DNA of 60,353 nt from Pseudomonas sp. (GTDB lineage Bacteria > Pseudomonadota > Gammaproteobacteria > Pseudomonadales > Pseudomonadaceae), in contig NZ_JASLGE010000058.1 in the NCBI RefSeq assembly GCF_030150285.1, positions 1 through 60,353 of the forward strand, given 5' to 3'. The notes under the pieces are model-generated. The model did no database searches. It saw only the letters and a program-made list of their open reading frames with translations, and had not been told where the DNA came from. Positions 41,714 through 50,383 of this stretch are shown in pieces (the first letter of the stretch is position 1; each line of letters begins with the position of its first letter). The position numbers and the translations under genes are program-made.

Positions 41714-42199
41714 ATGCCGTCTTTCGACGTGGTATCTGAACTGGACAAGCACGAGCTCACCAATGCTGTCGAGAACGCGGTGAAGGAGCTGGATCGCCGT
41801 TATGACCTCAAGGGCAAAGGGTCTTTCGAGTTCAAGGAAAAGGACCTCACTGTCAACCTGACCGCTGAAGCCGACTTCCAACTGGAAGCGATGATCGAAA
41901 TTCTGAAGCTGGCCCTGGTCAAGCGCAAAATCGACGTGCAATGCCTTGAAGTCAAGGACGCGTACGCCTCGGGCAAGCTGATGAAGCAAGACGCCGTACT
42001 CAAGGAGGGCATCGACAAAGAGCTGGCGAAGAAAATCGTCGCTCACGTCAAGGAAGCCAAACTCAAGGTACAGGCCGCCATTCAAGGTGAGCAAGTGCGC
42101 ATCACCGGCAAGAAGCGTGATGACCTGCAAGAAGCGATTGCTGCACTGCGTGCCAAGAGCTTCGACCTGCCGTTGCAGTTCAACAACTTCCGCGATTGA
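41714..42199 (+). CDS. yajQ: YajQ family cyclic di-GMP/nucleotide-binding protein
   Basis: A small cytoplasmic protein; relatives bind cyclic di-GMP and act on transcription. The 161-residue protein has two RNP-like alpha-beta folds: MPSFDVVSELDKHELTNAV at the start, DRRYDLKGKGSFEFKEKDL, and DDLQEAIAALRAKSFDLPLQ at the end. The ATG at 41714 follows TGGAGAAAACGAC. Full-length for the family. It is divergent from panE. Confidence 0.96.
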   Translation: MPSFDVVSELDKHELTNAVENAVKELDRRYDLKGKGSFEFKEKDLTVNLTAEADFQLEAMIEILKLALVKRKIDVQCLEVKDAYASGKLMKQDAVLKEGIDKELAKKIVAHVKEAKLKVQAAIQGEQVRITGKKRDDLQEAIAALRAKSFDLPLQFNNFRD

Positions 42200-42331
42200 T
42201 CATCGGCCAGGGGAACCTCTGGGGTGCATCAGCGTCCGAATTTCCCGGGTATTGCGCGACGATTGTGCTGCTAGGCTTAAATCGTTGCGCTGAATTAATG
42301 ACGTCGCCGGGTATGGGGCAAGGAGAAATAC

Positions 42332-43174
42332 GTGGATTTAAATGCTGAAGTTGATCAGTTGATCGCGGCCTCACAGGCCTGGATTCCGATGATTATGGAG
42401 TACGGCAGCCGCGTGCTGCTGGCCTTGGTGACGCTGGCGGTAGGCTGGTGGTTGATCAATCGGCTGACGGTCAAGATCGGGCAGTTGCTGGCGCTAAGAA
42501 AAGCCGACCTGGCGCTGCAAGGTTTTATCAGCAGCCTGGCCAATATCATTCTGAAGGTGTTGCTGGTTGTCAGCGTGGCTTCAATGATTGGCATCCAGAC
42601 CACCTCATTCGTAGCGGCGATTGGTGCGGCGGGTCTGGCCATTGGCCTGGCGTTGCAAGGCAGCCTGGCCAACTTTGCGGGCGGGGTGCTGATTCTGTTG
42701 TTCCGTCCATTCAAGATCGGTGACTGGATCGAGGCGCAGAGCGTGAGTGGTACGGTCGACAGTATTCAGATCTTCCACACCGTGCTGCGTACCAGCGACA
42801 ACAAAACCGTCATCATGCCAAATGGCGGTCTGTCCAATGGCATCATTACCAACTACAACCGTCAGCCGACGCGTAAGGTCGTGTTTGATGTCGGGGTGGA
42901 TTACGAGGCGGATCTGCAAAAGGTGCGTGAGGTGTTGCTGGCGCTGGCCGATGACCCGCGCGTGCTGAAAGAGCCCGCGCCGGTGGTGGTGGTGACCGCG
43001 CTGGGTGACAGTGCGATTACGGTGTCGCTGCGTGTGTGGGTCAACACGCCGGATTACTGGGACCTCATGTTCAAGTTTAACGAGCACGCCCGTGATCGTT
43101 TAAAAGCTGAGGGTGTTGATATCCCGTTTCCTCAGCGCGTCATTCGTGTAGTTCAGGAAGTGGCTGCGCAATAA
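42332..43174 (+). CDS. mscS: Small-conductance mechanosensitive channel
   Basis: An inner-membrane channel that opens under osmotic downshock. The 280-residue protein has three hydrophobic segments; the pore helix is GAAGLAIGLALQGSLANFAGG, followed by the beta domain (PFKIGDWIEAQSVSGTVDSI, IMPNGGLSNGIITNYNRQP). The GTG start has AGGAG 7 bases before it. Length and order match E. coli MscS. It ends with a strong terminator. Confidence 0.95.
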   Translation: MDLNAEVDQLIAASQAWIPMIMEYGSRVLLALVTLAVGWWLINRLTVKIGQLLALRKADLALQGFISSLANIILKVLLVVSVASMIGIQTTSFVAAIGAAGLAIGLALQGSLANFAGGVLILLFRPFKIGDWIEAQSVSGTVDSIQIFHTVLRTSDNKTVIMPNGGLSNGIITNYNRQPTRKVVFDVGVDYEADLQKVREVLLALADDPRVLKEPAPVVVVTALGDSAITVSLRVWVNTPDYWDLMFKFNEHARDRLKAEGVDIPFPQRVIRVVQEVAAQ

Positions 43175-43226
43175 GAGCACGGTCAATGTCATGAATACCG
43201 GCGGACTAGAGCATCGCGTATGAACA

Positions 43227-43266
43227 AACCATTAAAGGGGCCTATGCCCCTTTAATGGTTTTTTTA
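43227..43266 (+). terminator. mscS terminator
   Basis: Perfect long stem (AACCATTAAAGGGGC / GCCCCTTTAATGGTT) followed by seven T. Confidence 0.92.
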
Positions 43267-43301
43267 GACCGCACAATGAATCACACAGGCTTGAAAGCGT
43301 C

Positions 43302-43333
43302 GCAAGTTAGTAGTGAGAGCGACTTGCGTTTTA
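43302..43333 (+). other. Extra stem-loop between mscS and oprD
   Basis: CGCAAGT / ACTTGCG with a 14-base loop followed by TTTT, placed between two proper terminators. It could be the end of a very short RNA or chance. Confidence 0.35.
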
Positions 43334-43380
43334 ACTTGTTAGTTAGCTTGCTATATAGTTTCGCTTTTATGTCAGCCAAT

Positions 43381-43416
43381 AAAAAGCCACGCCCTTTAAA
43401 CAAGGGCGTGGCTTTT
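43381..43416. terminator. oprD terminator
   Basis: Perfect 15-bp stem (AAAAGCCACGCCCTT) with a 5-base loop; the T-run on the minus strand ends the oprD transcript 35 bases after the stop codon. Confidence 0.9.
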
Positions 43417-43450
43417 GTAGAACACTGCTATGAACGCCCTAGGGCAGCCA

Positions 43451-44728
43451 TTACAAGATGTTCAGAGGGTACTCAGCAATCAGACGGAAGTCGTTTACGT
43501 CATTATCGACGTTGCTGGTGGCGCGATAGATAGCGCTACGCAGACGGAAAGACAGGTCTTTGGCCGGGCCTTCTTGCAGCACGTACTTGGTTTCGAAGTC
43601 GAACTCGTGCTCTCTGCCTTCATTCGTGTCGGTAGAGATGTTGTCGCCTCGCACGTAACGCGCCATGAAGCTCAGGCCTGGAACGCCGTAGCTGGCCATG
43701 TTCAGGTCGTAGCGAGCCTGCCAGGAACGTTCGTCTTTGTTGTTAAAGTCGGAGTATTGCACGGAGTTGGCAAGGAAAATGGTACCGCCGCCGTCTACGC
43801 CGTATTTGTAGCCAGCATCACCGGTGGAGCGCTGGTGAGCCAAGGTGAACTTGTGAGCGCCCAAGCTATAGGCTGCTGCCAAGCTCCAGATTTTGTTGTC
43901 GACGTTGCCATAAAGCTCCTTGCCATCAGACGTCGTTCTGTAGCCGTTGAAGTCGAAGTTCAGGGCTTGGGTGTCTGCGATTGGCAGGGTGTAGTTCAGG
44001 TTGATGTACTGCTTCTTGAAGTAGTCTTCAACGTCGGAAGCTGCCACGCCGCCCACGAAGTTATCAGTGAACTGGTAGGTTGCGCCCACAATGTTCGCAA
44101 CGGGCAGGCCAGATGTTGTTTTCGTGGGTTTGATGCTGTCGCGGTACATGCCCGTTTGCGAGCTCAGCGCGGTGAAACGACCTGCGCTCAGCTCAAGGCC
44201 TTCGATTTCCTTGACGGTGAGCAAGGTACCGGTGGCGACTTCTGGCAGCAGGCGGCTGTCATCCGTGGAGAAAACCGGGCTGGCCACGAACTGGTTACCG
44301 TACTTCAGCACGGTGTCAGAGATACGGACTTTAACCGCACCGCCGAGCTTGCCCTGAGTGTCTTCAGGAGAACCGTCGCCCTTGCTGGCGAACAGGCCGT
44401 TGCCTTGGCGACCGGCACCGCCGTCCAGACGCAGGGTACCCATTGCGAATGCATCAACACCCACACCCACGGTGCCAGTGGTGAAGCCGGACTGATAGTT
44501 CAGCAGTTCGCTTAGACCCCAATCTTCGCGATAGCCACTTTTGCCGCCATTGGTAGGGTTGCTTGCACCGTTACGGAAGTCACGGTTCATGTACAGCATG
44601 CGAGTTTTGGAAGTCAGCGTGCTGTCTTCAATGAAACCCTTGGCATCGTCTTGGGAAGAGGCCATTGCGAACTGCGTAGTACCGGCTGAAACAGCCAGGG
44701 CGATCATGCTCCACTTCATCACGCGCAT
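43451..44728 (-). CDS. oprD: OprD-family outer-membrane porin
   Basis: A substrate-selective porin; relatives take up basic amino acids or aromatic acids. The 425-residue protein has a signal peptide (MIALAVSAGTTQFAMA), an OprD start (KGFIEDSTLTSKTRMLYMNR), 18-strand-like repeats, and a C-terminal aromatic/hydrophobic strand (DFRLIAEYPLNIL). The ATG at 44728 has AAAGGAGCAAATCACG upstream; the frame extends 64 codons further without reason. The following HIT-slyX order is that of PA0958-PA0960, where PA0958 is oprD itself. Confidence 0.93.
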   Translation of the reverse strand: MRVMKWSMIALAVSAGTTQFAMASSQDDAKGFIEDSTLTSKTRMLYMNRDFRNGASNPTNGGKSGYREDWGLSELLNYQSGFTTGTVGVGVDAFAMGTLRLDGGAGRQGNGLFASKGDGSPEDTQGKLGGAVKVRISDTVLKYGNQFVASPVFSTDDSRLLPEVATGTLLTVKEIEGLELSAGRFTALSSQTGMYRDSIKPTKTTSGLPVANIVGATYQFTDNFVGGVAASDVEDYFKKQYINLNYTLPIADTQALNFDFNGYRTTSDGKELYGNVDNKIWSLAAAYSLGAHKFTLAHQRSTGDAGYKYGVDGGGTIFLANSVQYSDFNNKDERSWQARYDLNMASYGVPGLSFMARYVRGDNISTDTNEGREHEFDFETKYVLQEGPAKDLSFRLRSAIYRATSNVDNDVNDFRLIAEYPLNIL

Positions 44729-45473
44729 CGTGATTTGCTCCTTTGGTTTTAGGAAGAGTACTGCCGTCCCACCTACAATTATTATCTGGAACGGCTCTTT
44801 CTTTTTGTGTCGGCGCAAACTTATATCACGCCGGCCATGTTGGCGATACTTGGCTTTATAAGCTTTTTTGCACCCTTTGCGCTGTATCGCAAATGACACT
44901 CTACAGGTCGCAAACACCAAGCTTTACCGAGTCATCGATTCGGCCCGGTGCTGTTTGCAGGTTCTGGCAAGCCAATAAACCTTCCGTGTTTAAGTGCTTA
45001 CAACGCTCATTATCTGCAATCCAGCTCATGTTATTTTTGGTCGGGCTTGTGCATCCTGACGCAAGCCATGCGATTACCAGAGATTCCATGCAACAAGCAT
45101 GCTCAACTCGGAGGGGATGTAAAAAAATAATTCTTGAGAGGTCGCTCCCACCTGTTAGGCCCTGCGGCTGCTTGGATTGATTCGAAGTAACGACAGGCGT
45201 GTAACGTGCTTTTCAGGTCGTATGGGCAGGGTGACTGGCGCATTCATGTCAAGGATGTTACCGGTTAACACTCTGTTGGGGCCGACGGTGACGTTTGACT
45301 GCACTAAAAGCCTTCCTGATGTGCCGTTTTGGTGCACAACTGTTTGAGCGGTGTTGGTATGGGTGTGATGCATGCCTTAATCAAGGGTATCCTGCGCTTC
45401 TGTCGCCGGGTGGCAGGTGTCTTCAGGGATCTCACCGGGCTGAAAAATGACGTGTCGAGCAGGAGAGTGTTCA
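44729..45473. other. Divergent intergenic region, oprD to HIT gene
   Basis: 745 bases. The left part is the oprD leader and promoter. The right part contains a possible small frame at 45359-45499 (see findings). No hairpin terminator or repeat stood out. Confidence 0.5.
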
Positions 45474-45905
45474 GTGTTCGTTTTGGATTCACGCCTTGAG
45501 CAGGATACGTGGCTACTCGGGGACTTCCCGCTGTGCCGGCTGCTGCTTTCCAAAGATGCCAACTACCCTTGGTTCATTCTGGTACCGCGACGCGAGGGTA
45601 TCAGTGAGTTATTTCAGTTGAGTGACCACGAGCAGCAGGTCATGTGGCAAGAAACGACTGCTTTGGCGAAAGCGCTGAAGGGCGCGTTCAGTGCAGATAA
45701 AATGAACGTCGCTACGCTGGGTAACGTGGTCAGTCAGTTGCATATGCATGTCATCGTCCGCTACAAGGTGGACGCAGCCTGGCCAGCGCCCGTCTGGGGC
45801 AATCGGCCTGCAGAGCCTTACCCAGAGGGTGAGGTTAGCGCTATAAAGAGCACCTTGAAGCAGGTTCTGGGAGCAGATTTCATTTTCGTGGAGGATGAGT
45901 CGTGA
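45474..45905 (+). CDS. HIT-family nucleotide hydrolase-like protein
   Basis: HIT proteins hydrolyse nucleotide phosphates. The 143-residue protein starts MFVLDSRLEQDTWLLGDFPL and ends its core with SQLHMHVIVR. The family triad HxHxH is reduced to HMHVIV, a feature of this Pseudomonas subgroup. The GTG at 45474 has AGGAG about 8 bases upstream; an ATG at 45447 is less likely. It overlaps slyX by four bases (GTGA). Confidence 0.88.
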   Translation: MFVLDSRLEQDTWLLGDFPLCRLLLSKDANYPWFILVPRREGISELFQLSDHEQQVMWQETTALAKALKGAFSADKMNVATLGNVVSQLHMHVIVRYKVDAAWPAPVWGNRPAEPYPEGEVSAIKSTLKQVLGADFIFVEDES

Positions 45906-46108
45906 CACTGGAAGCGCGGGTGATGGACCTTGAAAGCCGTTTGGCTTTTCAGGATGACACCATTCAGGCATTGAATGATGTGTTGGTGAAACAGCAGGAT
46001 GTGGTGGACCGCTTACAGATGCAGATGGCAGCCCTGCTCAAGCGCCAGGAAGAAATGGGTGGGCAATTTGAGTCGTTTGAGGATGAAGCGCCTCCCCCTC
46101 ATTATTGA
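45902..46108 (+). CDS. slyX: SlyX family protein
   Basis: A small coiled-coil protein of unknown function (68 residues). EARVMDLESRLAFQDDTIQA, then LNDVLVKQQDVVDRLQ, and the end APPPHY are typical of SlyX. GTG start overlaps the HIT stop, indicating coupling. Confidence 0.95.
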   Translation: MTLEARVMDLESRLAFQDDTIQALNDVLVKQQDVVDRLQMQMAALLKRQEEMGGQFESFEDEAPPPHY

Positions 46109-46126
46109 GGCTTGTTATTAGCGTCC

Positions 46127-46166
46127 AAAAAAAACCGCGATCAGCCTGGCTGCTCGCGGTTTTTTT
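46127..46166. terminator. Bidirectional terminator, slyX and cold-shock gene
   Basis: Stem AAACCGCGA / TCGCGGTTT with A-run on the left and seven T on the right, between convergent genes. Confidence 0.9.
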
Positions 46167-46177
46167 GTACGTGTGAA

Positions 46178-46780
46178 TCAGCGGCGGGGCAATGCTGCGA
46201 TGACGTCTTCAGCTTGCAGGCCTTTGTCGCGATTCATGACAGAGAATTCGACGCGTTGACCTTCCACGAGTACACGGTGGCCTTCGCCACGGATAGCCCG
46301 AAAATGAACAAAAATATCATCGCCAGAGTCGCGGGAGATGAAGCCGAATCCTTTTGACGTGTTAAACCACTTTACAGTCCCAGTGTCGCGATTGGTCATG
46401 TCGTAGTTCTGTGGAGCCGCCGAAGGTGACGATTTGTAGAAGCTGACGGCCAGGTGAAGCACCACGGCAACCACAGCGGGCACGAGGCTGAGCAGGACAG
46501 CAGGCTGATCGCCGATAGGCAGCAGCAGGCCGAACAGTGTCAGAGTTTGCAGAACAACAGAAAGCACCAGCAGGGCGCTCACCAGGTTTTGCAGTTGGTG
46601 ACGTACACCTTTATTCCAGAACGGAATGACGGGTGCAATTGTCAGGTTGAGAAGGCCAAGAAAAGCCAGGTAAAGGGCATCTGCGTGTTGGAGGTAAGGT
46701 GTGGCATCGGTTTGCAGAGTGGGAATGAAGGACAGCAGCAAGGCCGCTGCACCCGTTAGCAGGTGGACGATTTTCAACAT
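46178..46780 (-). CDS. Membrane-anchored cold-shock domain protein
   Basis: A 200-residue fusion. Residues 1-115 form about four hydrophobic segments (3-20, 36-52, 67-88, 95-114) with few charges; residues 131-200 are a complete cold-shock domain (GTVKWFNTSKGFGFIS, with RNP1 KGFGFI at 143-148 and RNP2 DIFVHF at 155-160). It should hold an RNA-binding domain at the inner membrane. An internal Met128 (MTNRDTGTVKWFN) looks like the start of a free CspA-type protein, but no ribosome site precedes it. The corresponding P. aeruginosa gene is PA0961, which also follows slyX. Confidence 0.88.
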   Translation of the reverse strand: MLKIVHLLTGAAALLLSFIPTLQTDATPYLQHADALYLAFLGLLNLTIAPVIPFWNKGVRHQLQNLVSALLVLSVVLQTLTLFGLLLPIGDQPAVLLSLVPAVVAVVLHLAVSFYKSSPSAAPQNYDMTNRDTGTVKWFNTSKGFGFISRDSGDDIFVHFRAIRGEGHRVLVEGQRVEFSVMNRDKGLQAEDVIAALPRR

Positions 46781-47613
46781 TTCAATTAGCTCACATTAAG
46801 ACGGATCGCAAGGAAGAGCTGATTGCGCATGGTTCGCATCAAAAAAAATGGAAGCGCCAGACACATGCGGGCATCAGCCTATGCGCCGTTGCCAGAGACT
46901 GGGCGAGGCGACACGCCATCAATTTAACAGCAAAACCGGGGCCTTCTCAAATTAAGCGTATGGAAGTGGTGCTGAATGTACTTGCCTAAACCGGTGCCGG
47001 GTAATAGCTAATTATCTCGCAAGCCTTGACCTAGGCATGTGTAGGCACTTCCAATGGACTGAAGGCTGTCAGTCCATTGATTAGTTGCCGCACGTTGATA
47101 GCGCAGAGGAGTGACCACTCGTCGCTTTTTTTTAGGCTCGGCACGGCGTTTCAGTGAGGCTTTTTTTCAAGTTGAAACTTGTTGTTTATGTAGGGTGTTA
47201 GTGCTTGGTTGTGTAGCAGTTATTAAGTGAGTTATTTCTATGCTGTGGATTTAACTGTGTACTTTTTACAGGCCACCTACCGTAGGGGTATTCGATATTT
47301 AGTTTGTTGGATTACTGTTTGTTTAGTGCGCCGGGAATAGGTGAAGGTGGGGGCGTGGTCGTTTAAATCGTGAGGTGGGAAGGTTTCAAGTTGCTGAATG
47401 ACTCAGTGTTTGCGGGGTTTTATCAGGTGTTTTGCTGAGCTGCAGGGCTTGAATCGTATGGGTTTGGCTCATATTCATCATCTTTAGCGAGAGCGCTCCT
47501 ACAGATTTGAGGGTTGAGTCCGCTGGATAGGAGTTTTTACATATTGTTTTATGAGGTGTGTCTTGGGTGAGTTTCAATAAATTTAAAAAAAGTTGCAATG
47601 GAGTGCTTAAATT
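46781..47613. other. AT-rich 833-base intergenic region
   Basis: It contains no convincing protein gene. It holds the cold-shock gene promoter (left), a candidate small RNA ending in a T-run (47051-47133, separate entry), a part-REP sequence (GCGCTCCTACAG, about 47492-47503) and a very AT-rich right end before the RHH gene. Confidence 0.55.
47051..47133 (+). ncRNA. Candidate small RNA or leader with terminator
   Basis: A perfect 9-bp stem (CAATGGACT / AGTCCATTG, 47052-47079) is followed by a second hairpin (GAGTG / CACTC inside GCG / CGC, 47101-47125) and eight T (47126-47133), as in small RNAs ending at an intrinsic terminator. A TTGACC at 47026 could be a -35 element, but the -10 is poor. 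No known family was recognised. Confidence 0.35.
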
Positions 47614-47976
47614 ATGGGGCGATTAATTAGGCAAGGTCATTCCGGGGGTAAGTTGCTGCAGCGTGTCAGAATAGACCCGGTTGTTCTTGATTTTGGTATG
47701 ACTTTGGCGCAGCCGCTATCCAGGTCGGTCAGGCTAAATGGCTTTGCAACCTGCTTGCGACTGGAGGAGGTGTATTGGGATGTGTTGTCTGATATCTCGC
47801 GTATTAATGATTGTTCGGTTAATGCCTTGCTGTCTTATATCGACAGGGAAGTTCATTTGCGTCATGGCGGGGTAAAAAATTTCAGCGGCCTCATACGGGT
47901 GGTCTGTGTCATGCACCTCTTGAAGGCTGGATCCGCACCGCGGCACGTGTTGCAAACGCAGGCCTTTATCGGGTGA
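47614..47976 (+). CDS. Ribbon-helix-helix domain protein, paralogue of 9344-9640
   Basis: The 120-residue protein carries RLNGFATCLRLEEVYWDVLS, then DISRINDCSVNALLSYIDREV, the RHH_4 pattern also seen at 9344-9640 (CGVVTTLRLENQFWDILSDI). The N-terminal 35 residues are extra. The ATG at 47614 has GGAG about 10 bases upstream. It is the only gene in a long AT-rich gap and has no operon partner. Probably a DNA-binding regulator; the target is unknown. Confidence 0.75.
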   Translation: MGRLIRQGHSGGKLLQRVRIDPVVLDFGMTLAQPLSRSVRLNGFATCLRLEEVYWDVLSDISRINDCSVNALLSYIDREVHLRHGGVKNFSGLIRVVCVMHLLKAGSAPRHVLQTQAFIG

Positions 47977-48158
47977 GCACGTAGCATGGATTTAGAGGTG
48001 GGCGTTTGGTAGCTTGTAATCTTTTGAGTTTCATGGTGCCTTTAGGGGGTTAATGGCCGCTCATGCGGCTGCAATGGCTCGATTTACCAGATATAATCTC
48101 GCGCTTTGCGGCGTGGCCCTCCTTATGGGGTGCTGCTAATGAATGTCGAGACGCGCCA

Positions 48159-48380
48159 ATGCCCATGTACGATTACCAATGTGCTTCCTGTGGTCATCAG
48201 TTGGAAGCCATTCAAAAGATCAGTGACTCGCCACTCGTTGATTGTCCTGCTTGCCAGGCACCTGAATTGAAGAAGCAGCTGTCCATGCCAGGCTTTCGCC
48301 TCAGCGGTACGGGCTGGTATGAGACAGATTTCAAGACAGGCTCGAAGAAAAATCTGGCAGGCGGCGACAAATCCGACTGA
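48159..48380 (+). CDS. FmdB-family zinc-ribbon protein
   Basis: A small regulator-like protein (73 residues) with a zinc ribbon: YDYQCASCGHQLEAIQK and DCPACQAPELKKQ give two CxxC pairs. The end (FRLSGTGWYETDFKTGSKKN) is typical. The ATG at 48159 gives the family N-terminus MPMYDYQC. It lies just before aspS, its usual place in Pseudomonas. Confidence 0.9.
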   Translation: MPMYDYQCASCGHQLEAIQKISDSPLVDCPACQAPELKKQLSMPGFRLSGTGWYETDFKTGSKKNLAGGDKSD

Positions 48381-48487
48381 GTGTGGCGATACAGTCTGAA
48401 CACAAGCGGGCTCTTGCAGTGTTACCAGCACCGACGGTGCGCAGGAACTCCACCGAATTTCGAATTACGAGAAGTGAAACCACTACC

Positions 48488-50263
48488 ATGATGCGCAGCC
48501 ATTATTGCGGCCAACTGAACGAAAGCCTGGAAGGCCAGGAAATTACCCTTTGCGGATGGGTTCACCGTCGCCGTGACCACGGTGGGGTGATTTTCCTCGA
48601 TATCCGTGATCGTGACGGTCTGGCCCAAGTGGTTTTCGACCCGGACCGCGCGCAAACCTTCGCTGCTGCCGATCGCGTGCGCAGTGAGTACGTTGTCAAG
48701 GTCACGGGTAAGGTGCGTTTGCGCCCGGCCGGTGCCGGTAACGCCAACATGGCTTCAGGCATGATCGAAGTGCTGGGCTATGAACTGGAAGTGCTGAACG
48801 AAGCGGAAACCCCACCGTTCCCGCTTAACGAATTCTCTGATGTTGGCGAGGAAACCCGCCTGCGTTATCGCTTTATCGACCTGCGCCGTCCAGAAATGCT
48901 CGAGAAGCTGCGTTTGCGTTCGCGCATGACCACCAGCATCCGTCGTTACCTTGATGAAAACGGCTTCCTCGACGTCGAAACGCCGATCCTGACCCGGGCT
49001 ACCCCGGAAGGTGCGCGCGACTACCTGGTGCCAAGCCGTACTCACGCCGGCTCTTTCTTTGCCTTGCCGCAATCGCCACAACTGTTCAAGCAGTTGCTGA
49101 TGGTGGCCGGCTTTGATCGTTACTACCAGATCGCCAAGTGCTTCCGCGACGAAGACCTGCGTGCCGACCGTCAGCCTGAGTTCACTCAGATCGACATCGA
49201 AACCAGCTTCCTCGATGAAAAAGACATCATGGGCCTGACCGAAGGCATGATCCGCAACCTGTTCAAGGAAGTGCTGGATCTGGAGTTCGGTGAGTTCCCG
49301 CATATGACCTTTGAAGAGGCCATGCGTCGTTACGGCTCTGACAAGCCTGACCTGCGTAACCCGCTTGAACTGGTAGACGTTGCTGACCAGCTCAAAGACG
49401 TCGACTTTAAAGTGTTCAGCGGCCCGGCTAACGATCCAAAATGCCGTATTGCTGCCTTGCGCGTTCCTGGTGCTGCCAGCATGCCGCGCAAGCAGATCGA
49501 CGACTACACCAAGTTTGTCGGCATTTACGGTGCCAAAGGGTTGGCCTACATCAAGGTCAACGAGCGCGCCAAAGGCGCCGAGGGTCTGCAATCGCCGATC
49601 GTCAAGAACATTCCTGAAGCGAACCTCAATGTGATCCTGGATCGCGTGGGTGCAGTTGACGGCGATATCGTGTTCTTCGGGGCCGACAAAGCCAAGATCG
49701 TGAGCGAAGCCCTGGGTGCTTTGCGTATCAAGGTCGGTAATGACCTGAACCTGCTGACGTGCGAATGGGCACCGATGTGGGTTGTCGATTTCCCGATGTT
49801 CGAAGAAAACGAAGACGGCAGCTTCAGCGCCTTGCACCACCCGTTCACTGCGCCGAAATGCTCGCCTGAAGAACTTGCTGCTAACCCGGCCACTGCACTG
49901 TCCCGCGCCTACGATATGGTGTTGAACGGTACTGAGCTGGGCGGCGGTTCGATTCGTATTCACCGCAAGGAAATGCAGCAAGCGGTCTTCCGTCTGTTGG
50001 GTATTGAAGAGGCTGAACAGGAAGAGAAATTCGGCTTCCTGCTGGATGCTCTGAAGTACGGCGCACCGCCCCACGGTGGTCTGGCTTTCGGTCTCGACCG
50101 TTTGGTGATGCTGATGACAGGCGCTCAGTCGATTCGTGAAGTGATTGCCTTCCCGAAAACCCAGAGCGCTGCCTGCGTGATGACTCAGGCTCCTGGCATT
50201 GTCGATGCCAAGGCGTTGCGCGAGTTGCACATTCGTTTGCGCGAACAGCCGAAGGCTGAGTAA
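48488..50263 (+). CDS. aspS: Aspartyl-tRNA synthetase, bacterial type
   Basis: It charges tRNA-Asp. The 591-residue protein has the OB-fold anticodon domain (GWVHRRRDHGGVIFLDIRDR), class II motifs 2 (KCFRDEDLRADRQPEFTQID) and 3 (GLAFGLDRLVMLM), and the bacterial insert. Residue 31 is His (RRRDHGG), a feature associated with non-discriminating AspRS in P. aeruginosa that also charges tRNA-Asn for later amidation. ATG codons at 48488 and 48491 are adjacent; the first is used. Confidence 0.97.
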   Translation: MMRSHYCGQLNESLEGQEITLCGWVHRRRDHGGVIFLDIRDRDGLAQVVFDPDRAQTFAAADRVRSEYVVKVTGKVRLRPAGAGNANMASGMIEVLGYELEVLNEAETPPFPLNEFSDVGEETRLRYRFIDLRRPEMLEKLRLRSRMTTSIRRYLDENGFLDVETPILTRATPEGARDYLVPSRTHAGSFFALPQSPQLFKQLLMVAGFDRYYQIAKCFRDEDLRADRQPEFTQIDIETSFLDEKDIMGLTEGMIRNLFKEVLDLEFGEFPHMTFEEAMRRYGSDKPDLRNPLELVDVADQLKDVDFKVFSGPANDPKCRIAALRVPGAASMPRKQIDDYTKFVGIYGAKGLAYIKVNERAKGAEGLQSPIVKNIPEANLNVILDRVGAVDGDIVFFGADKAKIVSEALGALRIKVGNDLNLLTCEWAPMWVVDFPMFEENEDGSFSALHHPFTAPKCSPEELAANPATALSRAYDMVLNGTELGGGSIRIHRKEMQQAVFRLLGIEEAEQEEKFGFLLDALKYGAPPHGGLAFGLDRLVMLMTGAQSIREVIAFPKTQSAACVMTQAPGIVDAKALRELHIRLREQPKAE

Positions 50264-50275
50264 GACTGGCCCGCG

Positions 50276-50300
50276 AAGGCGCATCCCCGGATGCGCCTTT
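50276..50300 (+). terminator. Hairpin after aspS
   Basis: Stem GGCGCATCC / GGATGCGCC with a very small loop and TTT; probably a weak terminator so pmpR may be partly co-transcribed. Confidence 0.6.
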
Positions 50301-50383
50301 GTCGTTGGGCACAAGAATTTTTATTGCCAGGCCCTCTCATGGAAAGGCGCGGCAAGGTTTCATCTAAGGATTCGGAGTAGGTT

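Noticed and set aside
45222..45347. 41-codon frame upstream of the HIT gene
   Set aside because: No ribosome site, no recognisable pattern, unremarkable composition.
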